Source of the DNA: Sinohyriopsis cumingii
Lineage: Eukaryota > Mollusca > Bivalvia > Unionida > Unionidae
DNA length: 64,000 nucleotides
Assembly: GCA_028554795.2 (NCBI GenBank)
Contig: CM068825.1
Span: forward strand, 91,570,951 to 91,634,950
Direction of reading: 5' to 3'
Both the position numbers and the translations under genes were made by a program. Within the stretch, counting starts at the first letter, position 1; every line of letters begins with the position of its first letter. This document shows, piece by piece, positions 33,304 to 46,490 of the stretch. The notes beneath the pieces are model-generated. The model made no database searches and was not told the origin of the DNA. It saw only the letters and a program-made list of their open reading frames with translations.

Positions 33304-35540
33304 TGTCGTAAGGATCTATTACAAGAATACTGTCAGCTCTAAACTTCCTGCAGTAGGACATGCTATACATAAGGCTTGGACAAGACAACATAGTCAAAGA
33401 GGTTCATGTGTTCTGAATCAATCAAGTTAAGTATAAATTTTGTCTTTCACAATTTTTATTAGTAAATATAAAATCATAAAATGACGTTGTTTAAAATAAG
33501 CCACTTTAGCTTAATCTATTGAAATGTCAAATTAAAGTTACATGAGGTTATTAAAAGCCGTTGGTTTCTCTCGCTGTCTTAAAGGAGGGCAACTGAATTT
33601 ACCTTGCTGTTACTCTCAAAAATAAACATGAAGTGGTCGTAATTCAATTTACGAAGGTTCTTCGTGTGTTGTAAAACAACTTTTATTTTTACAAAACCGC
33701 AGAAATGCCGAAATCATACTTGGAAAATATCTTGTCGAAAAGAAGGAATGGTTTATTGTTTTACCATTGTATATGCTTTACACAAACGAATGAAATAATT
33801 TTTAAATAATCCCACAAACCCCACCAATTCTTTCTTATTGTTTCATTACCAACGAACATTTTCATTATCTCATACAACAATTTAGATTCGTTTAAGTTAC
33901 AGCTTTGTTTTAACGTTTTGAAAATACTGATGACGTTAACATGGACTCTGTTATGTGACGTCATTACATATGTAGTATCCTTTAATTATTTCACTCGTGC
34001 ATTCTCCACGTATTTTTCAGGTGAAAGATAAAGTCGAACAAAGTAAGTAAATAAATTCTGTCATACTATTAAATGTAAAGATATAAATCCACAAAATTGG
34101 ACGTGTTAAATACTTACAATTATATTTAAAGTAACAAATATATAAAATAATGAAATATATAAAAGTGACCTTCCCACCCCACTCCTCCCCATTATTAGCC
34201 TATTTACTTAACTACCTACAAATATGTTATTTTCTGTTCCTTTCAAATGTTTCGTTCTTGCAATGTACAAAATAAGTGACCTTGTTTTGTCAGATATACT
34301 CGAATATTTGTAAAATGAATGTTACCTTAACATTTTTTTGTATGATTTCGGAAAGACCCTAGAAGCTTTAGACTACTTCAGTCCACACCAGCACATTTAT
34401 TTGAATGCTAATATTAAATAACAGCATAGCGTGTTTGGAATGTTTACCTCAGCATCAGAGACAAAATAAATATATATTTTGTGTACATCCATGCTATATT
34501 TCCTTTTATCTGCAGGTATGTGCCTTGTTGTTGAACATTACACAATCCATGACCTACACTATGCAATCTATTATCATGCAAACATCTCAAAAAGGCCGAT
34601 TATAATAATAAATAGTCTAAACGTTGTCAACATTCAACTGGATATCGTCGATAATGATCTGTCAGTAACCTGAAGTGGCATTTGAAAATATTTCTGTATA
34701 CTGCAAACTGACCAACTTTTGTACAAGTGTTGTGCACATTACCAGCTCTCGATTTTAACTTTGTCAATTTATCATTCGTGCTATCTTGTTCGATTTTGCT
34801 GATTTTTTTTACATAGGCTGGTAAGATGCATATTTGAAAGACACGAAACTCTTGCAGTCACTGTTTAATGTTGTCGCATAGGGAGCAAGTCATCTGCCGG
34901 TTTTGGGGAGGTCAATTGCTCCAAGAATTTCTGGTATTTAATTTCAAATACAACTGTTTTAGCAAATGCTAAATAGCCTGTTCTGAGTTTTGGAAATGTT
35001 GTGCCCAGATTTGTGCTTAACGTAAGTGAGACAGTCTAAATTTCAACTAAACCTATAACAAATGAAGCGGAGTTTGTAGAAAATATAGAAAAACGAAGAG
35101 AGAAAAAAACAGGAGCTAAATCAGTGTACTAGTACCCAACAAGTTCTCAGACAACGTGGAACGCAATGGAATCTGATTCCAGAGAGATCTTTTTTTTAAA
35201 AATGCTGTTGCCCCCTCGTCACCGCCCCCCCCCCCATCCCCCAGTGAAACGGCTTCACCTGTATTTTCCAATCGCAGCGGAGTAGTTGTGTACTCAATGA
35301 AAATTTTTTGTTTCTCGTTACCACTTAATTCTAGGGGAGGGGTCTGAGATTTTTAAAATTCTGACCCTCAAAAAGGTTGAAAAATATTATTGTTCTGCTT
35401 TAAAGAACATATTATAACATATCTAGTACAATAACTGAACATTTCAATTATCGTGAGGTAAAAGAAACAAAAATATCCCAGTATCACATCACCACCCACA
35501 CCCTCATTACATAAAATGATCGGTCCCTTGGTCAGTCTTT
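33304..35540. other. AT-rich non-coding stretch with splice-like motifs
   Basis: No gene was recognised. A TTTTTCAG acceptor with GTAAGT 22 bases later is at 34013-34048, and CTGCAG|GTATGT at 34510-34521 joins acceptor and donor directly. A poly-C patch is near 35226-35240. Confidence 0.45.
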
Positions 35541-35544
35541 CCTG

Positions 35545-35780
35545 TGCTTCCTAGGACCGTGTGGAATAGACGCTCGCCTTTGTAGATCAATGACAAATCA
35601 TCGCTGTCCGTTTGGTTTCGAGTTTCTAATCGACCAACGTAGTTATGTGAGAAGATTTGCCAATAGCTTCTCGTAGGACGCTGGTTCTTCTCGGGGTTTT
35701 CAATGGTTCTTACTCCACTAAATAAGCTAGCCGACATACATAGCCTATCACGTACTGAAAAAAAGCGTTAAATAAAAACA
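35545..35780 (+). mobile_element. SINE family B, diverged
   Basis: It keeps GCCAATAGCTTCTCGTAGGA, GGTTCTTCTCGGGGTTTT, ACATAGCCTATCACGTACTG and a GCGTTAAATAAAAAC tail. The head is heavily mutated, indicating an old insertion. Confidence 0.75.
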
Positions 35781-36405
35781 AAACAAAACGAAAGAAAACA
35801 AAACTAACACCCCCCCCAAAAAAAACCCCCAAACAAAACAATCAATTTTTTCCATCGTGTATTCTGAAAATTATAGGTTCAACTGAAGTTAAATTTTAGG
35901 GTACCGAAAGAGTATATTTGAATGTATTCCATTTGTGAAATAAACAGAGGTCGATATATTTAATAAAATTGGCCATCCTTTTTACAATCAGAAATTGGGT
36001 GTGGGTGGGGCTTAGACCAAATATTGGATCAGTTATAATCAATTCCAATATACCTAATGTAGGTAAATAGCTGGAATGTTGTATTTATAAAATTAAGCCT
36101 TGTACCATCTGGCATCAGCAAACAATAACCATATCGTGTATGTCAAATGTACATCAAAGGACTGTCAGTCCAATCTGAACTGAAGCAAACAAAATACTTC
36201 ATTTGATATAATCTCTTGCGGCAATCGATGGCTAGAATGAAGTTGCTCTGAACTGGAGAATGGAGACCCCATGCGATTATCACAGGTGATGCAAATACCG
36301 ACAAACACATGCAACAGACGGATTTTGTCGACTGAAAGGGTCATTATTGTGATCTGGTCTATCAAGGTGCTAAAATGGAGTCTGATAAACCGGAATTTGC
36401 AACCA

Positions 36406-36410
<5 letters not shown>

Positions 36411-36456
<46 letters not shown>
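36411..36456 (+). repeat. (CT)n microsatellite
   Basis: A CT run with one TTT interruption. Frames across it (Ser-Leu repeats) are artefacts. Confidence 0.95.
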
Positions 36457-37199
36457 CGGAATTACTTAACAAAATTACTTACAATGTTTTGAATAACAAA
36501 TGTCTTCTTAAGGAGACAACCAAGTACGAAAGTGGTGTGAATGCAATTTTGCCAGGGCATTCTGCCCACATGATATACTGGGAACGGTATTTACATCATC
36601 GTTTTAGTACCACAATACCCAATGTTATCTCATCCAAAAACTTCGCCAATTACTAACAAAGAACCCAACAACTCTGATCAGTCACACCAACTGTCAAGAA
36701 GCTCGAGTCCGCAATCTTTAAAGCAATAGTACTATTTATGACTTCTATTTCCTAAAATTACGAATCAATAAACGGGCACCTTTTGCATTCAAAATATCAC
36801 GTAATGATCAAAGTTTAACATAACGTTTAAAATCTTAAACGATAAATAATAGTAAATGTCAAAAGAAAGTAACTCTAATGTGTAAATGTGAACAGGAGCA
36901 GATGTGACGCAATCAGGTCCTCTACATTCGGAAAAATTCAAGAGGCTCGAGTGGGTTTTAATTCGTTCATATGGAAACATCTGCAATAATTGCCAACTGA
37001 GAGAGCAGATGTCCAAGTTATCTGCCTCATAAGAATGCTGTGGTTTATTTTTTATATTAGTCCACATCTGTTATGTATACTTGGTTTAATTGATATTTGA
37101 TTTACCTCAATTATTTGTTTGTTATTTTTAAAACAATTTTTATTCCATTACATGCTAGTGCAGTGTAACTTTATTTACTGGAATTGACATTTGCCAAAA

Positions 37200-38560
37200 T
37201 GCTTGCTGTCAAAATTATTAAAATTATGTAGAGCGGTTTCGAAGAAGTCGTTTAAATTTTTATTATATTCTAGTAATGGCGACCATATTTGATGGTGGAT
37301 TGTAAAGATTAATAGTTACTCGTGCTAGGACGCTTCTGTCAGATTTGGTCAAATTCCTCTCAACTGTTTTGGATAAAAGTCACATCACTATTTATCTATT
37401 CGCAATACAGGTAGCCATATATAATGGCGGTCTTATGCATATCTAATTTGTATGTTAGGTTTTTATTCCTCCATGATTATATGTAATGCATAACTGTATT
37501 TTGGACCTGACCTTATCCAAAATCAAGTTCACTGTGTATCTGACCAGTCAATTTTATTTTGTGAACAAATAATACAAAGTTAATATTGCTCTATGAATGT
37601 AGGTTAAATATTAGGATTAGTATCAATAAGAGTAAACCTGTTTATCTTGATCTGAGTCTAGGACAGTTGAATTCCCCCATGATAATCCTAGTCTATCTGA
37701 TGTTTCCCGTGTTCTTTACTCTGATTTTAGTAACCTTATCTTGTCTGCAACTTAGAATATTCTTTTTACCCTCAGTCTGGTTCTAATGTTAGTGTCTTAG
37801 CATTTTATATAGTGTTATTTACTTGAGAAACTACTGTTTCTTGCCTTAACATCATGAAGCAGAATCAGCCTTATTGTTGTGTTCAGATTTTCATTTGGGC
37901 TGAATTATTTTTCAAATTATTATTCAATGGAAATACAAAGTGCTCATCAATAATATTTTTGGACTGGAACATTACTTTTGAATTATAATGATCTAGACAA
38001 GAACATTTTTCGATTATAATATTGTGATATATAAAAAAAAAAATCTCTTAGCACCACATCTCCAAAATCCAGGCGATTGGCACGTTCGAGACTACAGGAA
38101 ACTCAAGACTTTCAATATCGGAATTGAATTGGAATACCAACGAAATTCAGTTAGAACTTTATATATTTGGACTAGGGATAGAAACTTCTAGGGCTGTTTG
38201 GGTTTGAATTCACAATAATGTCATTACTTTTTAAATGTTCACTTTTTATTCAAAGAAACAAAATTATTTGCTGAATTTTAAACAAACTTATTGGTTTTCG
38301 CTCTTTTCTGTTACTTAGTTTAAGACCATAGAGTCGTAGCAGTGGATTGGCATTATTTGAACAAAATGTAAGACACTTAGACCTATGCCAGCATCCTTTC
38401 TGTAACATTAAGTCAAATTCTGTTCAGCGGTTTTTGAGAAGGTTTTCTCTTTTTGGTCACGGCAGCCATATTCGATGGTAAATTCTTTAGTGTTTTTTGA
38501 CAAGAAGTCGCTCAAATATTTATTGATCTTTTCATTTCAGATGTCATACTTGATGACGGA
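37200..38560 (+). repeat. Ancient dispersed repeat with AGCGGTTT…GAAGTCGTTTAAA blocks
   Basis: Blocks such as AGCGGTTTCGAAGAAGTCGT followed by AATGGCGACCATATTTGATG (37232-37300) and CAGCGGTTTTTGAGAAGG then GGCAGCCATATTCGATGG (38428-38480) recur, and match blocks at 55650-55870. These are degenerate copies of a long repeat without coding capacity that I can see. Confidence 0.5.
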
Positions 38561-39296
38561 TCAACACCAACTGAAGAGATTTTAATATTCATGACGACAG
38601 AATGTTCCCTGTACAAATTATGTACCTACTGATTGAGTAGGTTTCTTTTAGAAGTTGAAAATAAACAATTATTACGCAAGACAGTTATAAATATCTGAGT
38701 CCATTTTGTACAAATATTAAACAATGGCGTCAACGTCCGACATGTACTGATACAGATCTCTTATCGCGCACTGTCGCAAAATACCCAATATTTGAAAGTA
38801 TCGTACAAATAAATATTTACCTTGCCAACCTGGGGGGTTATCAGCCCGAACAAAGAAGACGAAATGGTGAGAGAAAAAAGCATCGTATCCTCTGAGTGCT
38901 AACTGTTTCTTTCAGTTGTAGAAAGGACATTGACCAAAATAATTTCCCATCAAGTACTTATCGTCTGTGTTCGAGATAAAGGTGTCAAATACAATTACCA
39001 CACGAGAGTATCTGCTTTCTCTTATATTTTGATGCTTCAAACAAAACTATTTTTTCCCCCCTAAATTTAGCGATCTCTGAACAATATCAAAATGAATGAA
39101 TCAATGAACAAATATATTGTAACTGGAGAAACGAAAATACGACTAACTGAATCCCACTAAACTGTCTAAAAAAGGAAAGAAATACAATCATCAACTGCAA
39201 CAATATACTTATTATACAGTCTATTCACACATCGTGGAAAGGGTAAACATGGATGACAATAGTATCAGATATTACTTCAAATGAAACGGAATTTTC

Positions 39297-39525
39297 TGGG
39301 GCTTTGGGTGGCCGAGTGGTCGAAAACGGTCACCTCTACAGCCAAGCATCTCATCTCTGTCCGTACGAGTTAAAGTCTCGGCTGGACCAACGTTGGTATG
39401 TGATAAAACTTGCCAGTATCTTCCGGTGGGCCGGATCTTCCCAGATTTTTCCTCCATCAAATATATTGACCGCCATGTATAGCCTATCATGTTCTAAAAC
39501 GTGGTATTAAACCGCACAAGACAAA
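39297..39525 (+). mobile_element. SINE family B, diverged
   Basis: The head is GGGTGGCCGAGTGGTC, with AACTTGCCAGTATCTTCCGG, CCGCCATGTATAGCCTATCA and a GGTATTAAACC end. Confidence 0.85.
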
Positions 39526-39982
39526 AGCAAACTTAAACTTGATCTTCAGTAGTCTTTACGTGCTATCAAAGTGTCATGGTAAAAAAAAGATGAGGCAATC
39601 GGAGGTCCGAGGAATAAAACAGGGAATCTGCACGCGTCCAACAGCATATTCATCGATCAAAATGCATCAGATATTGAAATAAATTACTGCAAGCGAAGAT
39701 CTAAACGAAAAGCAAAATAATAATTAAGTCCTAAGGTGATTACCATTCCAAGCACAGACTGATAAATGCCGACGTTTGTCTTTTCTAGGAATCTACATAG
39801 TGCTCCTGTAATTTTAAAATGTCGCGCGTATTCTTACCTCCTTCACATTGCCGGTGCTCAAATGAGTTTTCACTTTCCATCAAGACTTTAAATCCAGTCT
39901 GCTAAACACATCTCATCATGTCTTCCTACATCTCGCAACGCGTGCATCCGATACGCCACTTCCTATGTGCTTCCAGCACGAA

Positions 39983-40069
39983 TATAAACCCAATAAGTGG
40001 TCTGTTAGAGACTATCAGTCTGACGCTAGATGCAACATAAAGCAGACTTGTCACTGGATGTTTCTAAAG
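39983..40069 (+). promoter_or_regulatory. Possible TATA-Inr promoter with 53-nt first exon
   Basis: TATAAA (39983-39988), an initiator TCAGTC (40015-40020, +1 at 40017) and a strong donor CTAAAG|GTAAGC (donor at 40070) line up as a core promoter with a short non-coding first exon. The TATA-to-+1 distance of 34 is slightly long. No downstream coding exon was recognised. Confidence 0.3.
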
Positions 40070-40999
40070 GTAAGCATCAAAATCTCCGAGTCAGGGTCAT
40101 ATAGTGTAAATCACGTGGTTTCTAGGGTTTTGTTGATGTGACTGCACTCAACTAATCTCTTGCAATTCTACAGTTTGGAAATTCGTCTAGATCTCGTAAC
40201 TGGATTATTTCAGACTTATTACAGTAAACGTAAGCTTCGAAACTTAAGTCAAAGCTTACTCAAATGCCATATATTCTACTCAGTAACTTTCTTTTGTCCA
40301 AACAATTAAAAACATCCATTGTTTCACACAACGTTACTAATCAAGCAATGTTTTTTGTTTAAGTTTCTAATATCCAATACTACTGGATATATTTAGAAGC
40401 AATTCTAGCAATGCACTCAGTTGACGTGTGCAAAATTTTAATCTTCATCTAATGAGAAAACAAAGACAATCTTTCTGTCCATTTCCCAATTTCAATGAAC
40501 ACTCAATAGTTTCATTAAAATAATGTGAATGGTACCCCCAACTGCATATCCCGACGCTTCCTAACTCCGCCAGGGGCATAGCCCAACTCAGACATCAGTG
40601 TTATAACGCTGTCAATACGTTTGTTTCTTCATGCATAAAACGGTATACGAGGAGGACGAATCTTGATAGGTTCCAGTTTATGCTTCCAGTGTAAGTCCCC
40701 TACTCTAGATACGGCACAGGTGATTTAAATTTATACATGGCTAAAGAGTTGAGAAAGTGTCTGTTTCCAAGTTAAACCACATGGGCATGGCCAAAGGTCT
40801 GTATTTAACATGTCTAAGTTTGTTTCCACGTCTTTCAAAAATCCAGACATGGTAATAGCGTTGCGATCTCAAAAGTTTCCAAGTTATAATTCATGGGAAA
40901 GTCTCCTACCCCAGGGGGTCAAAGCCCAGAATATGTATTACATATATGTCTGATTTCATCTCCTCATGTCCTTCAGATATGCTTAGAGAATCTCAGCAG

Positions 41000-41268
41000 T
41001 TTCTAAGTTGTGATCTAGATCTGTATTGAATATACATGTATATCTGAGTTCGTTTCCAAGTTGTGATCTAGATCTGTATTGAATATACATGTATATCTGA
41101 GTTCGTTTCCAAGTTGTGATCTAGATCTGTATTGAATATACATGTATATCTGAGTTCGTTTCCAAGTTGTGATCTAGATCTGCATTGAATATACATGAAT
41201 ATCTGAGTTCGTTTCCAAGTTGTGATCTAGATCTGTATTGAATATACATGTATATCTGAGTTCGTTTC
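41000..41268 (+). repeat. 53-bp minisatellite, 5 units
   Basis: The unit is GTTTCCAAGTTGTGATCTAG, ATCTGTATTGAATATACATG, TATATCTGAGTTC. Copies are nearly identical (one has GCATTG and CATGAAT), so it is recent. Weaker related phrases at 40750-40980 (GTTTCCAAGTTATAATTCAT) suggest an older longer array. Confidence 0.93.
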
Positions 41269-41289
41269 CTTGTGTTCTTAAAATATATA

Positions 41290-41810
41290 TACGGTTAAAG
41301 GGTGTGGATCTAAGTTCCCAAGTTATGACCCATAGCCAACAATACACGGCTCATGTGGACCAAAAACGAAGAAATCCTATCACAGGCAGCCGCGGGTGAA
41401 AAAATGGGAGTAGCTAATTTTGGACCGTAGCTTGGGACGATGCCCAAATGCAAGCCATCCACATTGCTTGGTCTTGGTTCGGGATTCAGAACTAATGTTA
41501 TTGTGATTAAAACATTGTTCTTCTTACAGTCACGATGACCTTGCCAACTGACCTTTGACTTCGACATGGAATTTCCTTTCCACAAGTGCATCCTATTCAC
41601 AAAGCTTGATTACTACAAAATGAGAACTCGAATTTTAGTGTCACAAAAACCTTGAAGATCGACCTTTTCAGCCCAAAACCAGTAGGTTCATCCGTACCCA
41701 AGTGCATGCTGTCCACATAGCTTGGTAAGTGTAGATACCTCGAGTTATTGTGCGGAAATGAAACTGACAGCGGACAGACAAATGGACATAACATAATATG
41801 CTCTGACTTA
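41290..41810 (-). repeat. Dispersed ~150-bp tandem repeat, minus strand
   Basis: On the minus strand, phrases such as CAAGCTATGTGGACAGCATG, CACTTGGGTACG, CAAAGGTCAG and CAAGGTCATCGTGACTG recur in about three diverged units, ending with CGCACAATAACTCGAG. Similar sequence is, from memory, widespread in molluscan DNA. The open frames at 41310-41600 and 41597-41794 follow the repeat and are unlikely to be genes. Confidence 0.55.
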
Positions 41811-42686
41811 TGGCAGGCATGTAAAACTCAATAGTAAGCAAACATTTATCTGGTATTACTGTTGCTAAAATTAGCGAAACTCTCTAAACCAAAATAATTT
41901 GTACCCCAAGATCAATATTTTGTTCTAACTACTCTTAAGTAGCCAAATTTAACAAGATACCATTCTTCTCAAATCAGTGGGTTTTTTTATAGTTTAAAAA
42001 AATGTCCACCGAATGTAACTGTTCTTCTCAAATCTGAAAGCTGCCGTGAAACTATAATATTCAACTTAACAGCAAAGTTTAGGCCAAGTTTTGTTTGTTT
42101 TTTGTGGGGGTGGTGGTGGTGGTCCACGGATGTCAACTGATAAAGTATGCATGGTTTCCTTTGTTAGAACTTGGTTTTAACTAGTCCGATTAATCAACCC
42201 CTAAAATCTGTGTTGATGTTGGTGTACGATATTTAGGACTGATGTCACCTGTTCATTACAATGTGCAATTCTGATGCACGTAAATCTTTTCGGAACAAAC
42301 CTGCGTACAGTTTAGACACTTATAGATATTTGGTAATAGCCATATAGCGCGAATTTCAAAATGGACACATGGACAGATAGTTGTGTTATTCAACATAGAT
42401 CTGCAAGTCTTAAAGCAGGATTTAATCCGGAAATATTATGTATGTACATATCGCCTAAAGAACCCTTCAGTCGACGTTAGCTCAACAGTTACGGGTGCAG
42501 ACAAAATTGGTAGACTTTTGCAGGTTTTAATGAACATGAGATATCATTCCCTAAACCGGCGGTCAGTCTCAATATAGGTGTTGGGCTGATTTATCGGCCT
42601 AGGTTTCAACCAAAAAGCACATATGATAAAATGAGTGTAGTTTGAAAAGACAAGAATGAGAGCAGGTAGACCACATGTACCGTATG

Positions 42687-42880
<194 letters not shown>

Positions 42881-43099
42881 ACGTAATATGGAGAGGATAT
42901 AACGAACATTATAATTTTCCTTACATTATCACTATAAACAGATTTCATTGCGGTATAACTATAAATGTATTTCCTTACGGCAGTACTATAAAACAAATCT
43001 CCTTACGGTAGCACTATCAACAGATTTTCTTAGGTAGCGCTATAAATAATTTCCTTATGGTAGCACTATAAATAGATGTCTCTATGGTAGCACTATAAA

Positions 43100-43414
43100 C
43101 CGCTCCGGTGGCCTAGTGGTTAGAGCGTCCACCTCGAATGCGGGAGGTCGTGGGTACGATCCCCGGCCGAGGCATACCAAAGACTTACAAAAATGGTACT
43201 AACAGCTGCCTCGCTTAGCGCTCAGCATTAAGAGGTTAGTGTTAGGACTTGTCGGCCTAGTGTCAGGATAATGTGACTGGGTGGGACACCATGCTACATA
43301 TCTGCGGCATGATGCCCCAGTGCTAGTCATCGCTATAAACTGCCACACTGCAGATATCGTAGCGATATGACTGAAACTGTTAAAGCTACATTAAAAATCC
43401 AAATGACACACGCA
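43100..43414 (+). mobile_element. SINE family A, in duplicated unit 1
   Basis: The head CCGCTCCGGTGGCCTAGTGG and B box GGGTACGATCCCC lead into a complete body ending GTTAAAGCTACATTAAAAAT and a CA-rich tail. It is nearly identical to the next copy because both lie in the 537-bp duplication. Confidence 0.92.
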
Positions 43415-43636
43415 CACACGTAGTATGGAGAGGATATAACGAACATTATAATTTTCCTTATATTATCACTATAAACAGATTTCATTGCGGTATAACTATA
43501 AATGTATTTCCTTACGGCAGTACTATAAAACAAATCTCCTTACGGTAGCACTATCAACAGATTTTCTTAGGTTGCACTATAAATAATTTCCTTATGGTAG
43601 CATTATAAACAGATTTCCCTATGGTAGCACTATAAA

Positions 43637-43951
43637 CCGCTCCGGTGGCCTAGTGGTTAGAGCGTCCACTTCGAATGCGGGAGGTCGTGGGTTCGATCCA
43701 CGGCCGAGGCATACCAAAGACTTACAAAAATGGTACTAACAGCTGCCTCGCTTAGCGCTCAGCATTAAGAGGTTAGTGTTAGGACTTGTCGGCCTAGTGT
43801 CAGGATAATGTGACTGGGTGGGACACCATGCTACATGTCTGCGGCATGATGCCCCAGTGCTAGTCATCGCTATAAACTGCCACACTGCAGATATCGTAGC
43901 GATATGACTGAAACTGTTAAAGCTACATTAAAAATCCAAATGACACACGCA
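43637..43951 (+). mobile_element. SINE family A, in duplicated unit 2
   Basis: The same structure as the preceding copy, with B box GGGTTCGATCCAC. It was multiplied by tandem duplication, not by a separate insertion. Confidence 0.92.
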
Positions 43952-44215
43952 CACACGTAGTATGGAGAGGATAAAACGAACATTATAATTTTCCTTACAT
44001 TATCACTATAAACAGATTTCATTGCGGTATAACTATAAATGTATTTCCTTACGGCAGTACTATAAAACAAATCTCCTTACGGTAGCACTATCAACAGATT
44101 TTCTTAGGTAGCACTATAAATAATTTCCTTACGGTAGCACTATAAACAGATTTCCCTATGGTAACACTATAAACAGATTTCCTTACGGTAGCATTATAAA
44201 CAGACTAATGCCATA

Positions 44216-45187
44216 GTCTATGGGGAACATGTTTGCTTATAGAGATATCCATTTATTACCTTCATGTTTCTCCTTCGTTATTTACAGTGATGTCGAGAAT
44301 GCATGATTTCGTGTTGTATTTACAAGTGTAAGAATGAAGTGCAAAAACACATATGTGCTCGCAAGATTCGATACAAAGATTGGGCCTCCAGGGCTCATGA
44401 GCGGCCCTTCATTTTCTTCCATATTTATTTTTACGTGTTTACTGAAATTTTCATAATAAATGATATTTTAGGAAATTTTCATAATAAATGATATTTTAGG
44501 AAATCTCCTTATTCATGGTCCAATCCAATTCATCTCTGGTAAAGTAATATCTCTGATTTTGTTAGGTATCGGTTCTTAGAGGGAGGTTCACGCGTTGCGG
44601 AGAGGTGGTTGGTATAACTTATAATAAATCATAGAAGGGCTGGCTAAAAACTGATTATCGAGCTTTATTTAATAGCGGGTGGCTTCAAATTGAGAGAGTA
44701 CCCCGACCGTCTACGTTTTACGGCTACATTAGTATATCTCTATTCCTTAATGAGAACGAGCCACCAGATATCTTTTACAACCAAATGAACCTTGCTACTA
44801 GATAAGTCCAAGTCAATAGAAACAGACAAACAGATTTTGTACTATACATGGAAAAGATAAAAGTCATATAATCTAGTAGCTTACTGGGTAAGTTAGTTAA
44901 ATAGGTTATCTAAGGATAGAAATTTTCAAAACAATTATTTATCAATACTGATAGCATCAAACTTGGCGCCAATGTTTTTATAACTAATCTAATGTTAAGA
45001 TTAGTGAGCAAATGACGTTGTTGTCAAGCCGGTATGAGACCATGATAGTCATAGAAGGCAAAGAATGAACTAGAAAAAAAATAATGTAGGTGAAAATACT
45101 TTAAAAGGCACCCTGTTGAAAGACATTGCAATCAATTCGCCTAATATAATAACTATTTAAATTATGAATTATCAATCCAGTTTCTAA
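44216..45187. other. Non-coding stretch with a 28-bp direct duplication
   Basis: GAAATTTTCATAATAAATGA followed by TATTTTAG is repeated in tandem at about 44447-44503. No gene was recognised. Confidence 0.6.
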
Positions 45188-45430
45188 TACAATGGGACCC
45201 AAGGTGGTCGAGTGATCTCGAGTGCTTGCCTTTACCGATCACTGACATCTCACATCTGTCCGCGTGGGTTCGAGTCTCAACTCTTCCAGCATGTGCATGT
45301 GAGAAAGCCTGCCAGTAGATTTCCGTGAATCGGTGGTTCTCTTTGGGATTTTCCCGTGTCCTTTCTCTACAAAATTTACTGGCCGCCATTTGTAGCCTAT
45401 CATATGCTGAAATGGACCTAAACACACATA
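45188..45430 (+). mobile_element. SINE family B, diverged
   Basis: The B box is GGGTTCGAGTCTC; the body has GAGAAAGCCTGCCAGTAG, CGGTGGTTCTCTTTGGGATT and CTGGCCGCCATTTGTAGCCT. The 3' tail is altered (no GGCGTTAAAC). Confidence 0.82.
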
Positions 45431-45559
45431 ACCAGACCAATCCTAATATGATAACTTCAATATTTAGCGTTGCAATCACCACGCTCAATATCACAGCCCA
45501 TGTTTATTACACTAAGCATAGCGACTGCATAAAATTAGCTTGTCTTCACAATCTATTGT

Positions 45560-46490
45560 TCTTACAATGGTCTTCTGAATGAATCGTAGCTTTACGGTTC
45601 AATGTTCTTACTACGGTGTTCTGAATGAATCTCAGCTTTACGATTCAGTGTTCTTACCACGGTGTTCTGAATGAATCTTAGCATTACAATTCAGTATTCT
45701 TAGCTTTAAAATTAAATGTTCTTACTATCGTGTTCTCAAAGAAACTTAGCTTTATAATTCAAATTTCTTATTATAATGTTCTGAAAGAATATTAGCTTTA
45801 CAGTTGTTCTAATAATGGTGTTCTGGACGAATCTTAACTTTAAAATTCAAGGTTCTTACTATGGTGTTCAGAATAAATACAGCTTTACAATTCGATGTTC
45901 TTTCTATGGTGTTCTGAATTAATCTTAGCTTTACAATTGTTCTTACTATGGTGTTCTGAATCAGTCTTAGCTTTACAATTGTTCTAATAATGGTGTTCTG
46001 GACGAACCTTAACTTTAAAATTCAAGGTTCTTACTATGGTGTTCGGAATAAATATAGCTTTACAATTCGATGATTTTCTATGGTGTTCTGAATTAATCTT
46101 AGTTTTACAATTCGATGATTTTACGTTGGTGTTCTGAATTAATCTTAGCTTTACAATTGTTCTTACTACGGTGTTCTGAATTAATCTTAGCTTTACAATT
46201 GTTCTTACTATGGTGTTCTGAATTAATCTTAGCTTTACAATTGTTCTTTCTATGGTGTTCTGAATTAATCTTAGCTTTACAATTGTTCTTTCTATGGTGT
46301 TCTGAATTAATCTTAGCTTTACAATTATTCTTTCTATGGTGTTCAGAATTAATCTTAGCTTTACAATTCAATAGTCTTACTATGGTGTTCGGAATGAATA
46401 TAGCTTTACAATTCGATGCTTTTACTATGGTGTTCGGAATTAATCTTAGGTTTACAAAGTAATGTTCTTATAATGGTGTTCTGAAAGAAC
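45560..46490 (+). repeat. ~42-46-bp minisatellite, ~21 units
   Basis: The unit is GTTCTGAATTAATCTTAGCT followed by TTTACAATTGTTCTTACTATGGT in variants with or without CGATG/CAATG. In 46120-46350 the period is regularly 42, giving spurious frames on both strands (HHRKNNCKAKINSE on the minus). Confidence 0.9.

Larger units (their letters stand above)
42881..44215 (+). repeat. 537-bp tandem duplication, ~2.5 copies, built on a ~27-bp repeat
   Basis: Copies start ACGTAATATGGAGAGGAT at 42881, ACGTAGTATGG at 43418 and 43955: both periods are exactly 537. Each copy begins with a ~27-bp tandem (ACAGATTTCCTTACGGTAGC then ACTATAA). The first two continue into a family A SINE; the third has only the 27-bp repeats. 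The two full copies are almost identical. Confidence 0.95.

Noticed and set aside
41310..41794. Two minus-strand frames of 65-96 codons
   Set aside because: They follow a dispersed repeat family and differ between its units.
46105..46462. Overlapping repetitive frames on both strands
   Set aside because: They result from the 42-bp phase of the minisatellite.
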